DNA of 64,000 nucleotides from CAYREX01 sp964423505 (GTDB lineage: Bacteria; Fermentibacterota; Fermentibacteria; Fermentibacterales; JCC-6): positions 1 through 64,000 of the forward strand of contig CAYREX010000002.1 in assembly GCA_964423505.1 (NCBI GenBank), in the 5' to 3' direction. Both the position numbers and the translations under genes were made by a program. The notes beneath the pieces were generated by a model that was not told where the DNA came from, did not search any database, and saw only the letters and a program-made list of their open reading frames with translations. This document shows positions 21,975-30,041 of the stretch, in pieces; positions within the stretch are counted from its first letter, which is position 1; each line of letters starts with the position of its first letter.

Positions 21975-22844
21975 GTGGGCGCCTCGGCAGACCGCGCCGG
22001 CCCCGGGGTGGCCGCCCTGGTGGCCGTCCTGCTGGTCCTGGTGCTGATGGGCATCCCGTTCGTGGGGATGACCCTGATGACCGCCTCCCTGCTCAGGGGT
22101 ACCCTCAGGGGGATAGTGATCGGGGTGGCGGCCCTCACCGGCATATACCTGCTGGGAGGCTTCCAGGCAGCTCTGGTGGCGTCGGCGGGCTCGCTGGCGA
22201 TGACCTCCTCTCTGCGCGGCGGGATGGACCTTACCGGGTCCACGGCCGCAGGGGCAGCGGCGGCCTCCCTGGCAGTTGTCTTCGGGACCCTGGCCATGCC
22301 GGAGACGTCCATCCTCTCCAGCGACAGCCTGGATGCGCTGATGCAGATATACCGGATGGCGGGGCTGACCCCCTCGGAGATGGGCGCGATACTCGACGCG
22401 TTCCTCTACCTCATGCCCGGGCTGCTGGTCCTCTGGGCCGCCGCCGGGACGATGGTCTCCGGGGCCGCGACGAAGGTCCTCCTGTCGAGGCGGGAGGGTG
22501 TGACCGCGCCGCCGTCGGGGCAGCTGAGACTCGGTCTCGTACCGGCCTGGCTGCTCATAGCCTCACTGGCGGTCAACGTCCTGGGAGAGGGTGCACCGGA
22601 GGTCATCCTACAGGGAGGAATGAACTGCGCCCTGGTCCTCCTGCTGCCCTACGCCGCCGTGGGCGTGGCGGTGGCGAGGGCCGCGGTAAAGGGGATTCCC
22701 CAGCTGCTCCTGCCGGTTCTCCTGCTGCTGATACTCATGACGCCGGTCGCCCTTGGGGCGGTCGTGCTGACGGGCATCCTGGACACCTGGTTCGACTTCA
22801 GGGAGAGGATAGCCCGCTACAGGGAAAGGAAGTCCGCATCATGA
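21975..22844 (+). CDS. DUF2232 (YybS-like) membrane protein
   Basis: Product of 289 residues from a GTG at 21975 behind AGGAGA. About eight hydrophobic segments are visible. The central part with a GLTPSEMGAILDAFLYLMPGLLVLWAA-like stretch matches the DUF2232 region between rpsR and rplI in many bacteria (YybS in Bacillus). The family resembles ECF-transporter S components, but its function is unknown. Translation is coupled with rplI by a four-base overlap. Confidence 0.8.
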   Translation: MGASADRAGPGVAALVAVLLVLVLMGIPFVGMTLMTASLLRGTLRGIVIGVAALTGIYLLGGFQAALVASAGSLAMTSSLRGGMDLTGSTAAGAAAASLAVVFGTLAMPETSILSSDSLDALMQIYRMAGLTPSEMGAILDAFLYLMPGLLVLWAAAGTMVSGAATKVLLSRREGVTAPPSGQLRLGLVPAWLLIASLAVNVLGEGAPEVILQGGMNCALVLLLPYAAVGVAVARAAVKGIPQLLLPVLLLLILMTPVALGAVVLTGILDTWFDFRERIARYRERKSAS

Positions 22845-23479
22845 AGGTTCTGCTGATAAAGAGCGTCGAGGACCTGGGCCTCGGCGGCGACGTGGTGGAC
22901 GTGGCCGACGGCTATGCCCGCAACTACCTCCTGCCCAGGAAGCTGGCGGTCAGGGCCACACCGGGGGCGGTACGGAACGCGGATCAGTACAGGAAGAAGG
23001 CGCTGGCGGAGCAGCAGAAGGTCAACGCCGCAGCCATGGAGCTGGCGGAGAGGCTCCAGGGGCTCAGACTCACCATAGAGGCCGCGTCGGACGACTCCGG
23101 GCACCTCTACGGCAGCGTCACCGAGCGCCGGATAGCCACGGAGCTGGAGGAGGCCGGCTACGAGATAAGGACCGACCACGTCCTGCTCGGTGACCACCTG
23201 AAGGAGACCGGCGAGTACACCGTCCCGGTCAAGATACTGGGCGACATCCGCGCCGACGTTGTCGTCACCGTCGAGCCCGAGGGCCGGCACGAGATGCTGG
23301 TGGAGCCGGAGGCTCCGGCGACAGTGGAAGAGCCGGAGACCGCCGCGGAGCCGGAGACCGCCGCGGAGCCGGAGACCGCCGTGGAGCCGGAGAGCGCCGA
23401 TGAGCCCGAGCCGGCAGCCGGAGCGGATGAGCGGGAGGAGGAGTCGGAAGAAGAGGAGAAGACCGGGGCCGGGGAGTAG
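22841..23479 (+). CDS. rplI: 50S ribosomal protein bL9 with acidic repeat tail
   Basis: Product of 212 residues, against about 149 normally. The N-domain MKVLLIKSVEDLGLGGDVVDVADGYARNYLLPRKLA is canonical, with a connecting helix and a C-domain (SDDSGHLYGSVTERRIA, KILGDIRADVVVTVEP). Beyond residue 150 comes a tail of Glu/Pro/Ala repeats (AEPETA units) ending in poly-acidic EEEEKTGAGE. bL9 bridges the L1 stalk to neighbouring ribosomes. The tail is encoded by near-perfect 18-base direct repeats and is probably disordered. Confidence 0.95.
   Translation: MKVLLIKSVEDLGLGGDVVDVADGYARNYLLPRKLAVRATPGAVRNADQYRKKALAEQQKVNAAAMELAERLQGLRLTIEAASDDSGHLYGSVTERRIATELEEAGYEIRTDHVLLGDHLKETGEYTVPVKILGDIRADVVVTVEPEGRHEMLVEPEAPATVEEPETAAEPETAAEPETAVEPESADEPEPAAGADEREEESEEEEKTGAGE
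23332..23403 (+). repeat. four tandem 18-bp repeats in rplI tail
   Basis: Units begin at 23332, 23350, 23368 and 23386 with the core GCCGGAGACCGCCGCGGA. The first two are identical, the third differs by one base, and the fourth is diverged. They encode EPETAA-type hexapeptides and could expand or contract by slippage. Confidence 0.9.
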
Positions 23480-23481
23480 GC

Positions 23482-24495
23482 TTGAGGATTCTCGCGGTCG
23501 AGACCTCCTGCGACGACACCGCGGTCGCGGTACTCGACGGCTGGAGGCCGCTGGCCTCCGCCGTCGGGGCGCAGGAGATGCACTCCGGCCACGGCGGTGT
23601 TGTTCCCGAGCTGGCCTCCAGGGAGCACGTCAGGGTTCTGCCGCGCCTCGTGCGGGAGGTCCTCTCCGATGCCGGCATGGCCTCACCGGGAGAGGTGGAC
23701 GTCATGGCGGCGACCGCCGGACCCGGCCTGGTCGGCGCCCTGCTCGTCGGCCTCTCATGGACCAAGTCGGCAGCCTACGCCTCCGGAGCGCGCTTTCTCG
23801 CCGTCAACCACCTGGCGGCGCACCTGCACGCCCATTACGAGGGCGAGGATTCCGTCTCCTTTCCCGCCGTCGCGCTCCTGGCCTCCGGCGGCCATACCTG
23901 CATCCTCCGCATGGATTCCTGGAGCGACGTGCTCCTCCTGGGCGCCACCCGGGACGACGCCGCAGGCGAAGCCTTCGACAAGACGGCCAAGCTGATGGGG
24001 CTCGGATATCCGGGCGGCCCGCTCATAGACCGCCTCGCGGAGGAGGGCGACCCGCATGCAGTGAAGCTCCCTGCCCCCCTCCCCGACCCCGCTGAGCCGG
24101 ATACCAGCTTCAGCGGGCTCAAGACGGCCGTGAGGCTGGCCTGGGAGTCGGGCGCCCCGGCTGCGGACCTGGCGGCCTCGTTCAGGAAGGTCGTCGTCGA
24201 CGTCCTCTCCGCGAAGCTGCTCCACCAGGCGGAGCTGACCGGCGCCCGGTCGGTGCTGGTCGCCGGCGGCGTTGCGGCCAACGGGCTCCTGAGGCGAAGG
24301 CTCGGGGAGATCTGCTCGGAGCGCGACCTCGAGCTCCATCTCCCGGGGCCGGGCATGTCCACCGACAACGCCATCATGGTGGGCAGGGCCGCGGCGGCTC
24401 TCCTCACTCGGGAGCCGGGCGCCTGCTCGCCGGCCGACTCCAACGCGTTCGCGCGGTGGACCGGCGAGCGCCTGGAGGTCCTCGTTGCCCGCTGA
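23482..24495 (+). CDS. tsaD: tRNA threonylcarbamoyladenosine transferase TsaD
   Basis: Product of 337 residues from a TTG two bases after rplI. TsaD, with TsaB/E/C partners, installs t6A37 on ANN-decoding tRNAs. The ASKHA fold motifs are VETSCDDTAVAV and VVPELASREHV, metal ligands in NHLAAHLHAH, ASGGHTCI, GEAFDKTAKLMGLGYPGGP, and LVAGGVAANGLLR. Length fits (about 335-345). It overlaps acpS by 11 bases. Confidence 0.97.
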   Translation: MRILAVETSCDDTAVAVLDGWRPLASAVGAQEMHSGHGGVVPELASREHVRVLPRLVREVLSDAGMASPGEVDVMAATAGPGLVGALLVGLSWTKSAAYASGARFLAVNHLAAHLHAHYEGEDSVSFPAVALLASGGHTCILRMDSWSDVLLLGATRDDAAGEAFDKTAKLMGLGYPGGPLIDRLAEEGDPHAVKLPAPLPDPAEPDTSFSGLKTAVRLAWESGAPAADLAASFRKVVVDVLSAKLLHQAELTGARSVLVAGGVAANGLLRRRLGEICSERDLELHLPGPGMSTDNAIMVGRAAAALLTREPGACSPADSNAFARWTGERLEVLVAR

Positions 24496-24895
24496 GCCAC
24501 CGGGCGCAGCGGGTCTTTCGGTGGGAATTGACATGATCGGCATCCGGCGCATGGAGCTGGCCCTCGCCAGGGAGGGGGGGCGATTCCGCTCGAGGGTCTT
24601 CACACCCGCGGAGCTGGAGGCGGGGGACGACCCGGCCTTCCTGGCGTCCCGCTGGGCCTTCAAGGAGGCCCTGCTGAAGGCTCTGGGCACCGGCCTCTCC
24701 GGAGGGGCGACCTGGCTGGACATGGAGCTGCCCCCGGGGGAGCGGCTCCCGGCACCGCGGGTGAGTGGAGCGACGGCAAAGATGCTGGCCGGGCGCCGTA
24801 TATTCGTGAGCGTGAGCGTGACCGCCGACAGGGCGGCCGCCCTCGTGGTGCTGGAAGGGAAGGACGAAGGGAGCGGAGCATGGTCTACTGGGTGA
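24485..24895 (+). CDS. acpS: holo-[acyl-carrier-protein] synthase
   Basis: Product of 136 residues. It transfers 4'-phosphopantetheine from CoA to acyl carrier protein. The signatures are SVGIDMIGIRRME (Asp metal ligand), VFTPAELE and SRWAFKEALLKALGTGL. The TTG at 24485 is chosen for its GGAGGT at good spacing; a GTG at 24521 is possible and would start directly at the core. It overlaps tsaD and nnrDE, so it is part of the long ribosomal-to-metabolic operon. Confidence 0.93.
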   Translation: MPAEPPGAAGLSVGIDMIGIRRMELALAREGGRFRSRVFTPAELEAGDDPAFLASRWAFKEALLKALGTGLSGGATWLDMELPPGERLPAPRVSGATAKMLAGRRIFVSVSVTADRAAALVVLEGKDEGSGAWSTG

Positions 24896-26427
24896 CACCG
24901 GAGGAGATGGCCCTGATGGACCGGAGGACCATAGAGGCGGGCACGCCGGGCCATGTGCTGATGGAGCGCGCCGGGGTCGCCGTGGCCGAAGCCGCTTCGA
25001 GGCTGGCCTCCCCGTCGGACGGGCCGGTCCACGTCTGGTGCGGGCGCGGCAACAACGGCGGCGACGGCTTCGTTGTCGCAAGGCACCTTCTCCTCTCCGG
25101 CTACGACGTCCTGCTCGTGCTGGCCGCGGAGGAGGAGGTAGGGCTCTCCCCCGACTGCGCCCTGAACAGAGAGCGCTTCGTCGACTCGGGCGGTGACGTC
25201 CTCTACGCCGACAGCGCGGGCTCACTGCCCGGCGAGCCCGCCCTGACCGTGGACGCGCTACTGGGGACCGGCTTCCGGGGGAGGCTGCGGGGAACCGTAG
25301 CCGAGTGCCTCCGGGCGATGGCCCGGGGCGGGGGGAGGGTGCTCGCCGTGGACACGCCTACCGGGGTGGACTGCGGCACCGGCCAGGTCGACCCGCTCAC
25401 CCTGCGGGCCACCGCAACGGTCACCTTCGCCGCGCCGAAGGTCGGCCTGCTGCTTCCCCCCGGCTGCGGGATGACCGGGGCGGTGCTGGTTGCCGACATC
25501 GGCATAGAGGTGGACGAGGACCCTTCCAGGAGGGCGTTGGACATGGCCGGGGCGAGGGCCCTCCTGCCGGAGAGACCGGCCGGCGCCCACAAGGGCACCT
25601 TCGGCAGGCTGCTGCTGGTCGGCGGCTCCGAGGCCATGACGGGGGCGCCGCAGCTCATGGCCATGGGAGCCCTCCGCTCCGGCGCCGGGCTGGTCACCCT
25701 CTGCGTGCCCGACGAGGCCTACCCGCTGGTGGCCGGGCGGGTACCGGAGACCCTGGGCGCCCGGTTCAGGAGGACCGACCCCGGCTCGCTGCCGGACCCC
25801 GGCGGCTTCGACGCAGCAGCCCTGGGGCCTGGCATGGGGAACGACTCCTGCACGGCGGCGACGGTAGGACACGTGCTCTCCGGCTGGAGCGTGCCGCTGG
25901 TGCTGGATGCCGACGGCCTGAACGCCCTCGAGGACCCGGTATCCCAGCTCTCCGCATACGGCGGTCCCCTGGTGCTCACCCCGCATCCGGGGGAGCTCTC
26001 CAGGCTGACCGGCTGCGACCCGTCGGACCAGCCGGGCTGCGTGGAGGCCGCCCTGCGGCTCTCCGCGGACACCGGGGCGGCGGTGCTCCTTAAGGGGAGG
26101 CCGACCCGGGTCCTCTCGCCCGACGGCTCGGTAACCCTTGTGGCGGCCGGAAACGACGGCCTCTCCACCGGTGGCAGCGGAGACGTGCTGACCGGGATGG
26201 TCTGCGGGCTCCTCGGGCAGGGTCTGCGGGCCGGAGATGCCGCCGCACTGGCCGCATGGGTACACGGGGCGGCCGCCGAGGCGGCCGCCTCCAGGACATC
26301 GACGAGGTCCCTCCTGCCCACGGAGGTCGCCGACTCCATTGGCGAGACCTTCCGGGCCGTCGAGCTCGGCAGGCCGGAGGGCCTCCTGACCTCCGGAGGG
26401 AGATGGACGCATGAGCTCGCGGACTGA
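24880..26427 (+). CDS. nnrDE: bifunctional NAD(P)H-hydrate repair enzyme
   Basis: Product of 515 residues with two domains. The N-terminal epimerase (about 1-215) has WCGRGNNGGDGFVVARHL, VDALLGTGFRGRLRG and VDTPTGVDCGTG. The C-terminal ADP-dependent dehydratase (about 230-500) has GAHKGTFGRLLLVGG, GAPQLMAMGALRSGAGLVTL, VLDADGLNAL, LTPHPGELSRL, LLKG, and NDGLSTGGSGDVLTGM. It repairs damaged NADHX/NADPHX. Fusion of both activities in one chain is the common bacterial form. It overlaps acpS by 16 bases and the HD gene by 17. Confidence 0.96.
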   Translation: MVYWVTPEEMALMDRRTIEAGTPGHVLMERAGVAVAEAASRLASPSDGPVHVWCGRGNNGGDGFVVARHLLLSGYDVLLVLAAEEEVGLSPDCALNRERFVDSGGDVLYADSAGSLPGEPALTVDALLGTGFRGRLRGTVAECLRAMARGGGRVLAVDTPTGVDCGTGQVDPLTLRATATVTFAAPKVGLLLPPGCGMTGAVLVADIGIEVDEDPSRRALDMAGARALLPERPAGAHKGTFGRLLLVGGSEAMTGAPQLMAMGALRSGAGLVTLCVPDEAYPLVAGRVPETLGARFRRTDPGSLPDPGGFDAAALGPGMGNDSCTAATVGHVLSGWSVPLVLDADGLNALEDPVSQLSAYGGPLVLTPHPGELSRLTGCDPSDQPGCVEAALRLSADTGAAVLLKGRPTRVLSPDGSVTLVAAGNDGLSTGGSGDVLTGMVCGLLGQGLRAGDAAALAAWVHGAAAEAAASRTSTRSLLPTEVADSIGETFRAVELGRPEGLLTSGGRWTHELAD

Positions 26428-26980
26428 CATTGGCAGGGAAGAGGCGCTGGAGCTGCTGGAGGAGAACCTCGGGAACATCAACCTAAGGAGACACTGCCTG
26501 GCCACCGAGGCGGTCATGCGCCGGGTGGCTCCCCGCTCCGGCGGGGACCCGGAGCTCTGGGGGCTCACCGGCCTTCTGCACGACCTGGACTACGAGAGGA
26601 CGTCCGACGACTTCTCCCGGCACGGCATGGTGACGGCCGAGATGCTGGAGGGCAGGCTCCCGGAGGAGGCCCTGAGGGCCATAAGGGCCCACAACGCGGA
26701 GCACACCGGGGTCCGGCGGGAGAGCGACCTGGAGCACCTGCTGGCCGCCGGCGAGTCGCTGACCGGGCTCATCGTGGCCACCGCCCTTGTCTACCCGGAC
26801 AGGAAGATAGCCGGCGTGAAGCCGAAGTCGGTCCTGAAGAGGATGCGGATGAGCGCCTTCGCCCGCTCGGTGCCCAGGGAGACCATCAGGGAGTGCGAGC
26901 AGGCCGGCTGGGAGCTCCGCGACTTCGTCACGGAGGCGCTGGAGGCCATGAAGGGCATCTCGGACGACCTGGGCCTCTAG
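26411..26980 (+). CDS. HD-domain hydrolase
   Basis: Product of 189 residues. The HD metal-binding set is visible: HCLATEAVMR (first His), TGLLHDLDYE (HD pair), HGMVTAEM and HNAEH. This is the compact YedJ/HDIG-like arrangement of uncharacterised phosphohydrolases. The C-terminus (KIAGVKPKSVLKRMRMSAFARSV) matches a recurrent pattern in this subfamily, whose substrate I do not know. It is coupled by overlap to nnrDE. Confidence 0.85.
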   Translation: MSSRTDIGREEALELLEENLGNINLRRHCLATEAVMRRVAPRSGGDPELWGLTGLLHDLDYERTSDDFSRHGMVTAEMLEGRLPEEALRAIRAHNAEHTGVRRESDLEHLLAAGESLTGLIVATALVYPDRKIAGVKPKSVLKRMRMSAFARSVPRETIRECEQAGWELRDFVTEALEAMKGISDDLGL

Positions 26981-27048
26981 CCACGGCGCCCCGCCCGGGG
27001 GGGCACCGACAACGGCCGACGGGACCGAAGCAGCCGACGAGGGGACGC

Positions 27049-28263
27049 ATGGAGTTCTCCGACATCAGGTTCGTCGTAGACTTCGCGGTGATAGTCATCG
27101 CGGCGAAGGCCGCCGGCAGGCTCGTGCATCGCTTCCTCGGACAGCCCAGCGTCATAGGCGAGCTGCTGGTCGGGATGCTCATAGGACCCTACGCACTGGG
27201 CTCTCTGGACATACCGGGCATCGGGCCGCTCTTCCTGGTGGACGACGAGGGGCTCTTCCGGGAGGGGCTGCTCCACGGGATAACCATCGTGGGGATAGTC
27301 ACCCTCCTCTTCTCGGCGGGACTCGAGACCGACCTCCGCAGGTTCCTCCGCTACGCTCCGAAGGGGCTGGCCATCGGCCTGGGGGGAGCAATTTTCGGCT
27401 TCGCATCCGGAGGCGCGGCGCTGCTACTCTGGGGGGGCGCCGCCGGTCTCGCCGACCCGAGGGTACTGGCTCTGGGGGCGATATCCGCGGCCACCTCCAT
27501 ATCGCTCACCGTACGGGTGCTCATCGACATGAGGAAGCTGGACTCGCCGGAGAGCGCGACCATCCTCTCGGCCGCGGTGATAGACGACGTGATCGGCCTC
27601 GTGCTCCTCACCGTGGTTCTCGGGATGGCCGGGCATGGCGGCTCCGTCTCCATGGGGAGCGTTGGCCTGATAGTGCTGAAGGGCTTCGGCTTCTTCGCGC
27701 TGCTCCTTGCCGTCGGGCTCGCCCTGCAGGGACGCATCCTGGCCGGCATCAGGAGGCTCGGCGGCGACTCTGCCCAGGCCGCTGCCGCGCTGGCCCTCGG
27801 GATGCTGGCCGCCGGCCTTGCCGAGATGGCCGGCCTGGCGATGGTGGTCGGCGCCTACGTCATGGGCCTCGGCCTCTCGGGCTCCCGCACCGCGAGGCAC
27901 ATCTCCTCGAGACTGGAGACGGTGAGGGAGCTGCTGGTGCCGGTCTTCTTCTGCGTCACCGGCATGATGGTCGACTTCAGGACCTTCGGCTCTGTCATCC
28001 GGCTGGGGCTGCTCTATACCGTGCTCTGCGTCGTCGGGAAGTACCTCGGCTGCATGGTGCCGGCCAGGCTCTCCGGCTTCACGCCAAGGCAGTCGAAGGC
28101 CATCGGCGTGGGGATGCTACCCAGGCTCGAGGTGGGCCTGGTGGCGGCCAGCATGGCCATGGTCCGTGGCCTCATAGGCGGCCGGGACATGGCCGTGGCC
28201 ATGATAATGATAATCGTCTCTGCGGTGATAACCCCTCCGCTCCTGCAGAGGACGCTGCGCTAG
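27049..28263 (+). CDS. CPA2-family cation/proton antiporter
   Basis: Product of 404 residues. The ATG at 27049 follows GAGGGGAC; an upstream open frame is spurious. About 12 TM helices are visible, with KefB/GerN-type motifs: GQPSVIGELLVGMLIGPYALG, FSAGLETDLRRF, AAVIDDVIGLVLL (the ion-binding Asp pair) and VPVFFCVTGMMVDF. There is no RCK/TrkA-N domain, so it is the short form. It exchanges Na+ or K+ for H+. Its last four bases overlap the convergent radical-SAM gene. The 68-base gap before it holds only a weak GC hairpin. Confidence 0.92.
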   Translation: MEFSDIRFVVDFAVIVIAAKAAGRLVHRFLGQPSVIGELLVGMLIGPYALGSLDIPGIGPLFLVDDEGLFREGLLHGITIVGIVTLLFSAGLETDLRRFLRYAPKGLAIGLGGAIFGFASGGAALLLWGGAAGLADPRVLALGAISAATSISLTVRVLIDMRKLDSPESATILSAAVIDDVIGLVLLTVVLGMAGHGGSVSMGSVGLIVLKGFGFFALLLAVGLALQGRILAGIRRLGGDSAQAAAALALGMLAAGLAEMAGLAMVVGAYVMGLGLSGSRTARHISSRLETVRELLVPVFFCVTGMMVDFRTFGSVIRLGLLYTVLCVVGKYLGCMVPARLSGFTPRQSKAIGVGMLPRLEVGLVAASMAMVRGLIGGRDMAVAMIMIIVSAVITPPLLQRTLR

Positions 28264-29363
28264 CTCGACGGGGGAGGATCGATGGTCGCTGCGACCCGGA
28301 TGCTCCCCGGCACCAGGGGGTCCGGACCCCTGACGGAGCCGGTGAGTATCCTCGCCACCTCCCTGCATCCGCCGTCGCAGCCGCCCATATGCCTGCACGG
28401 CAGGCACTCCCGGGGCAGGACCCCCCCCCTCCTGTAGGCCATCCAGACATCGCTGGCGCGAAGGCCCTCCCGGTCCCCCGCCATTGCCAGCCTCAGCTCG
28501 GAGTGGTTGCACGCCCGCACCCACCCGGAGGGGCCGACCACGAAGAACCCGGTGGCCGCGCTGCACCTGGAGCCGAAGGAGAGGCTCGGGTAGTCCTCCT
28601 GCCGCGCCACGCAGGGGGGGATCTCCGTGCCCACCGAGCCCCTCCTGCCGGCGCGGGAGAGCACCTCCTCCGCCGTCTCCAGCATCCGCACCACCCGCCC
28701 TCGGTCCAGCTCCAGGCGCTCCCTGTTGGCCAGGCCCCTGCCGCCGGGCAGGAAGCGGTTGAGGAGGACACCGGAAGCCCCGGCGAGCAGCGCGGCGGCG
28801 ATGGTCCTGTCCAGCTCATCGAGCCCCGGGGCGGTCACGGCGATGTTGGCGGTGACCCGCAGGCCCTTCGACGAGGCTCTCCGGATGGCTTCGAGGGCCC
28901 TGTCCGGATCGCCGCCCCCGGTAAGGGTCCGATAGGTGGAGAGGCCGGGGAGGCTGACGCTCAGGGCCGCCCCGACGGACGCCAGCAGCCCCGTCAGCCG
29001 GTTCGGCAGCGACCTGCCGCAGGTGAGCAGCGTCAGCTCCGGTGGGCCCTGGCGCCAGGATACTCCCGCCCCCTCCGGCTCCGGGTGCCTGGCCTCCGTG
29101 GAGGCGAGGTGACCGACTATCGCCTCCAGGTCCTCCCTGAGCGTCGGCTCGCCGCCGGTCAGGGCGAATCGGCTCACGCCGTCGTCCACCAGTCCGTCCA
29201 CCACGGCTGTCCACGCCCCGGTCCCCAGCTCAGGCAGCCGCGCGAAGCCGCCTCCCGGCCTCTCCCACGGGCAGGAGCAGAAGAGGCAGGAGTGGGGGCA
29301 CCGGTAGGTCAGCTCGAGGACGGCCACTTGGGGCAGGTGGCCACCCGGCTCCCCCCGGGTCAC
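28260..29363 (-). CDS. radical SAM protein with SPASM-like C-terminal domain
   Basis: Product of 367 residues from a GTG at 29363 that overlaps the upstream stop (GTGA). The radical-SAM CxxxCxxC is at residues about 25-32 (YRCPHSCLFC) in LELTYRCPHSC, followed by the SAM-binding ALTGGEPTL. The TIM-barrel middle is normal. The C-terminal 90 residues hold seven cysteines: RCSAATG, RACNHS, and the ECLPCRHMGGCDGGC block. They are spaced as in SPASM domains with auxiliary 4Fe-4S clusters. Relatives mature peptides (PqqE, AnSME), or modify heme (NirJ/AhbC). Tight coupling to the Cys-rich membrane protein suggests that protein is a partner or substrate, which is inference. Confidence 0.9.
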   Translation of the reverse strand: MTRGEPGGHLPQVAVLELTYRCPHSCLFCSCPWERPGGGFARLPELGTGAWTAVVDGLVDDGVSRFALTGGEPTLREDLEAIVGHLASTEARHPEPEGAGVSWRQGPPELTLLTCGRSLPNRLTGLLASVGAALSVSLPGLSTYRTLTGGGDPDRALEAIRRASSKGLRVTANIAVTAPGLDELDRTIAAALLAGASGVLLNRFLPGGRGLANRERLELDRGRVVRMLETAEEVLSRAGRRGSVGTEIPPCVARQEDYPSLSFGSRCSAATGFFVVGPSGWVRACNHSELRLAMAGDREGLRASDVWMAYRRGGVLPRECLPCRHMGGCDGGCREVARILTGSVRGPDPLVPGSIRVAATIDPPPSS

Positions 29364-29989
29364 TCCCCGGCCGGGTCCCCGTCGAGTCCCAGCAGGCCGG
29401 CGAGCCTCTGGAGCTCCGACCTCAGAGGCATGTGCGCGTCGTTGTCGGTCACGTAGTAGAGCTCGCCGTCGATGAGCCCGGCGAGCATCCTGAGCTCGGA
29501 GACGGTGACGTCGCTGCGGTGCTCGGCGCCGTCCTCCCAGGTTACCAGGAGGTCTATGCCCCGGTCCGCGGAATCGCCGCCGCAGCTGCTGCAGAGACCG
29601 GACTCGTCCAGTACGAAGGAGGCGTCCGTCAGCTCGTCCATGGCGGCGACGAGCCTCCTCGCCTCCGGCAGCTCCCTCTCGAGCCAGGCGAGCTCCCAGT
29701 CGCCGCCGAACAGGGTGGTGTCGCCGCATGCCGGACAGACGTGCTGGACCACGTCGGGGACTGCTATCGGCTCGTAGCACATGGCCCCCATCACCGGCTC
29801 CGGCTCCTCCGATGAGCCCACCCTCTCGAGGAGCGCCTCCACGTCGTCCCGGGTGAGACCCTTCATGTACCTGGCGGTCATGGACTTGGGGACGTGACGG
29901 TGACCGCCGCGGAGTGCGCCGCCCGAGCGCAGAGAGCCGGCCGCGAGAACTGCGCCGGCCACCACCAGCGCAAGGATGACGTACTGCAT
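29360..29989 (-). CDS. membrane-anchored protein with two CxxC motifs
   Basis: Product of 209 residues with one N-terminal TM (MQYVILALVVAGAVLAAG). The rest is probably soluble. Cysteines occur as MCYEP, HVCPACGD and GLCSSCGGD; the two CxxC pairs, about 50 residues apart, can form one zinc or Fe-S knuckle. The sequence between them is an acidic helix (ELAWLERELPEARRLVAAMDEL). No family is recognised. The four-base overlap with the SPASM radical-SAM gene downstream implies joint function. Confidence 0.75.
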   Translation of the reverse strand: MQYVILALVVAGAVLAAGSLRSGGALRGGHRHVPKSMTARYMKGLTRDDVEALLERVGSSEEPEPVMGAMCYEPIAVPDVVQHVCPACGDTTLFGGDWELAWLERELPEARRLVAAMDELTDASFVLDESGLCSSCGGDSADRGIDLLVTWEDGAEHRSDVTVSELRMLAGLIDGELYYVTDNDAHMPLRSELQRLAGLLGLDGDPAGE

Positions 29990-30041
29990 TCGAACCTCCC
30001 TGCTCCGGCCCGGGACGCTCGGCGGCCCGGGCGTGACGCCC

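Noticed and set aside
23332..23403. CRISPR-like array
   Set aside because: Repeats are 18 bp, have no spacers and are in frame with rplI; no CRISPR array is seen anywhere in the window.
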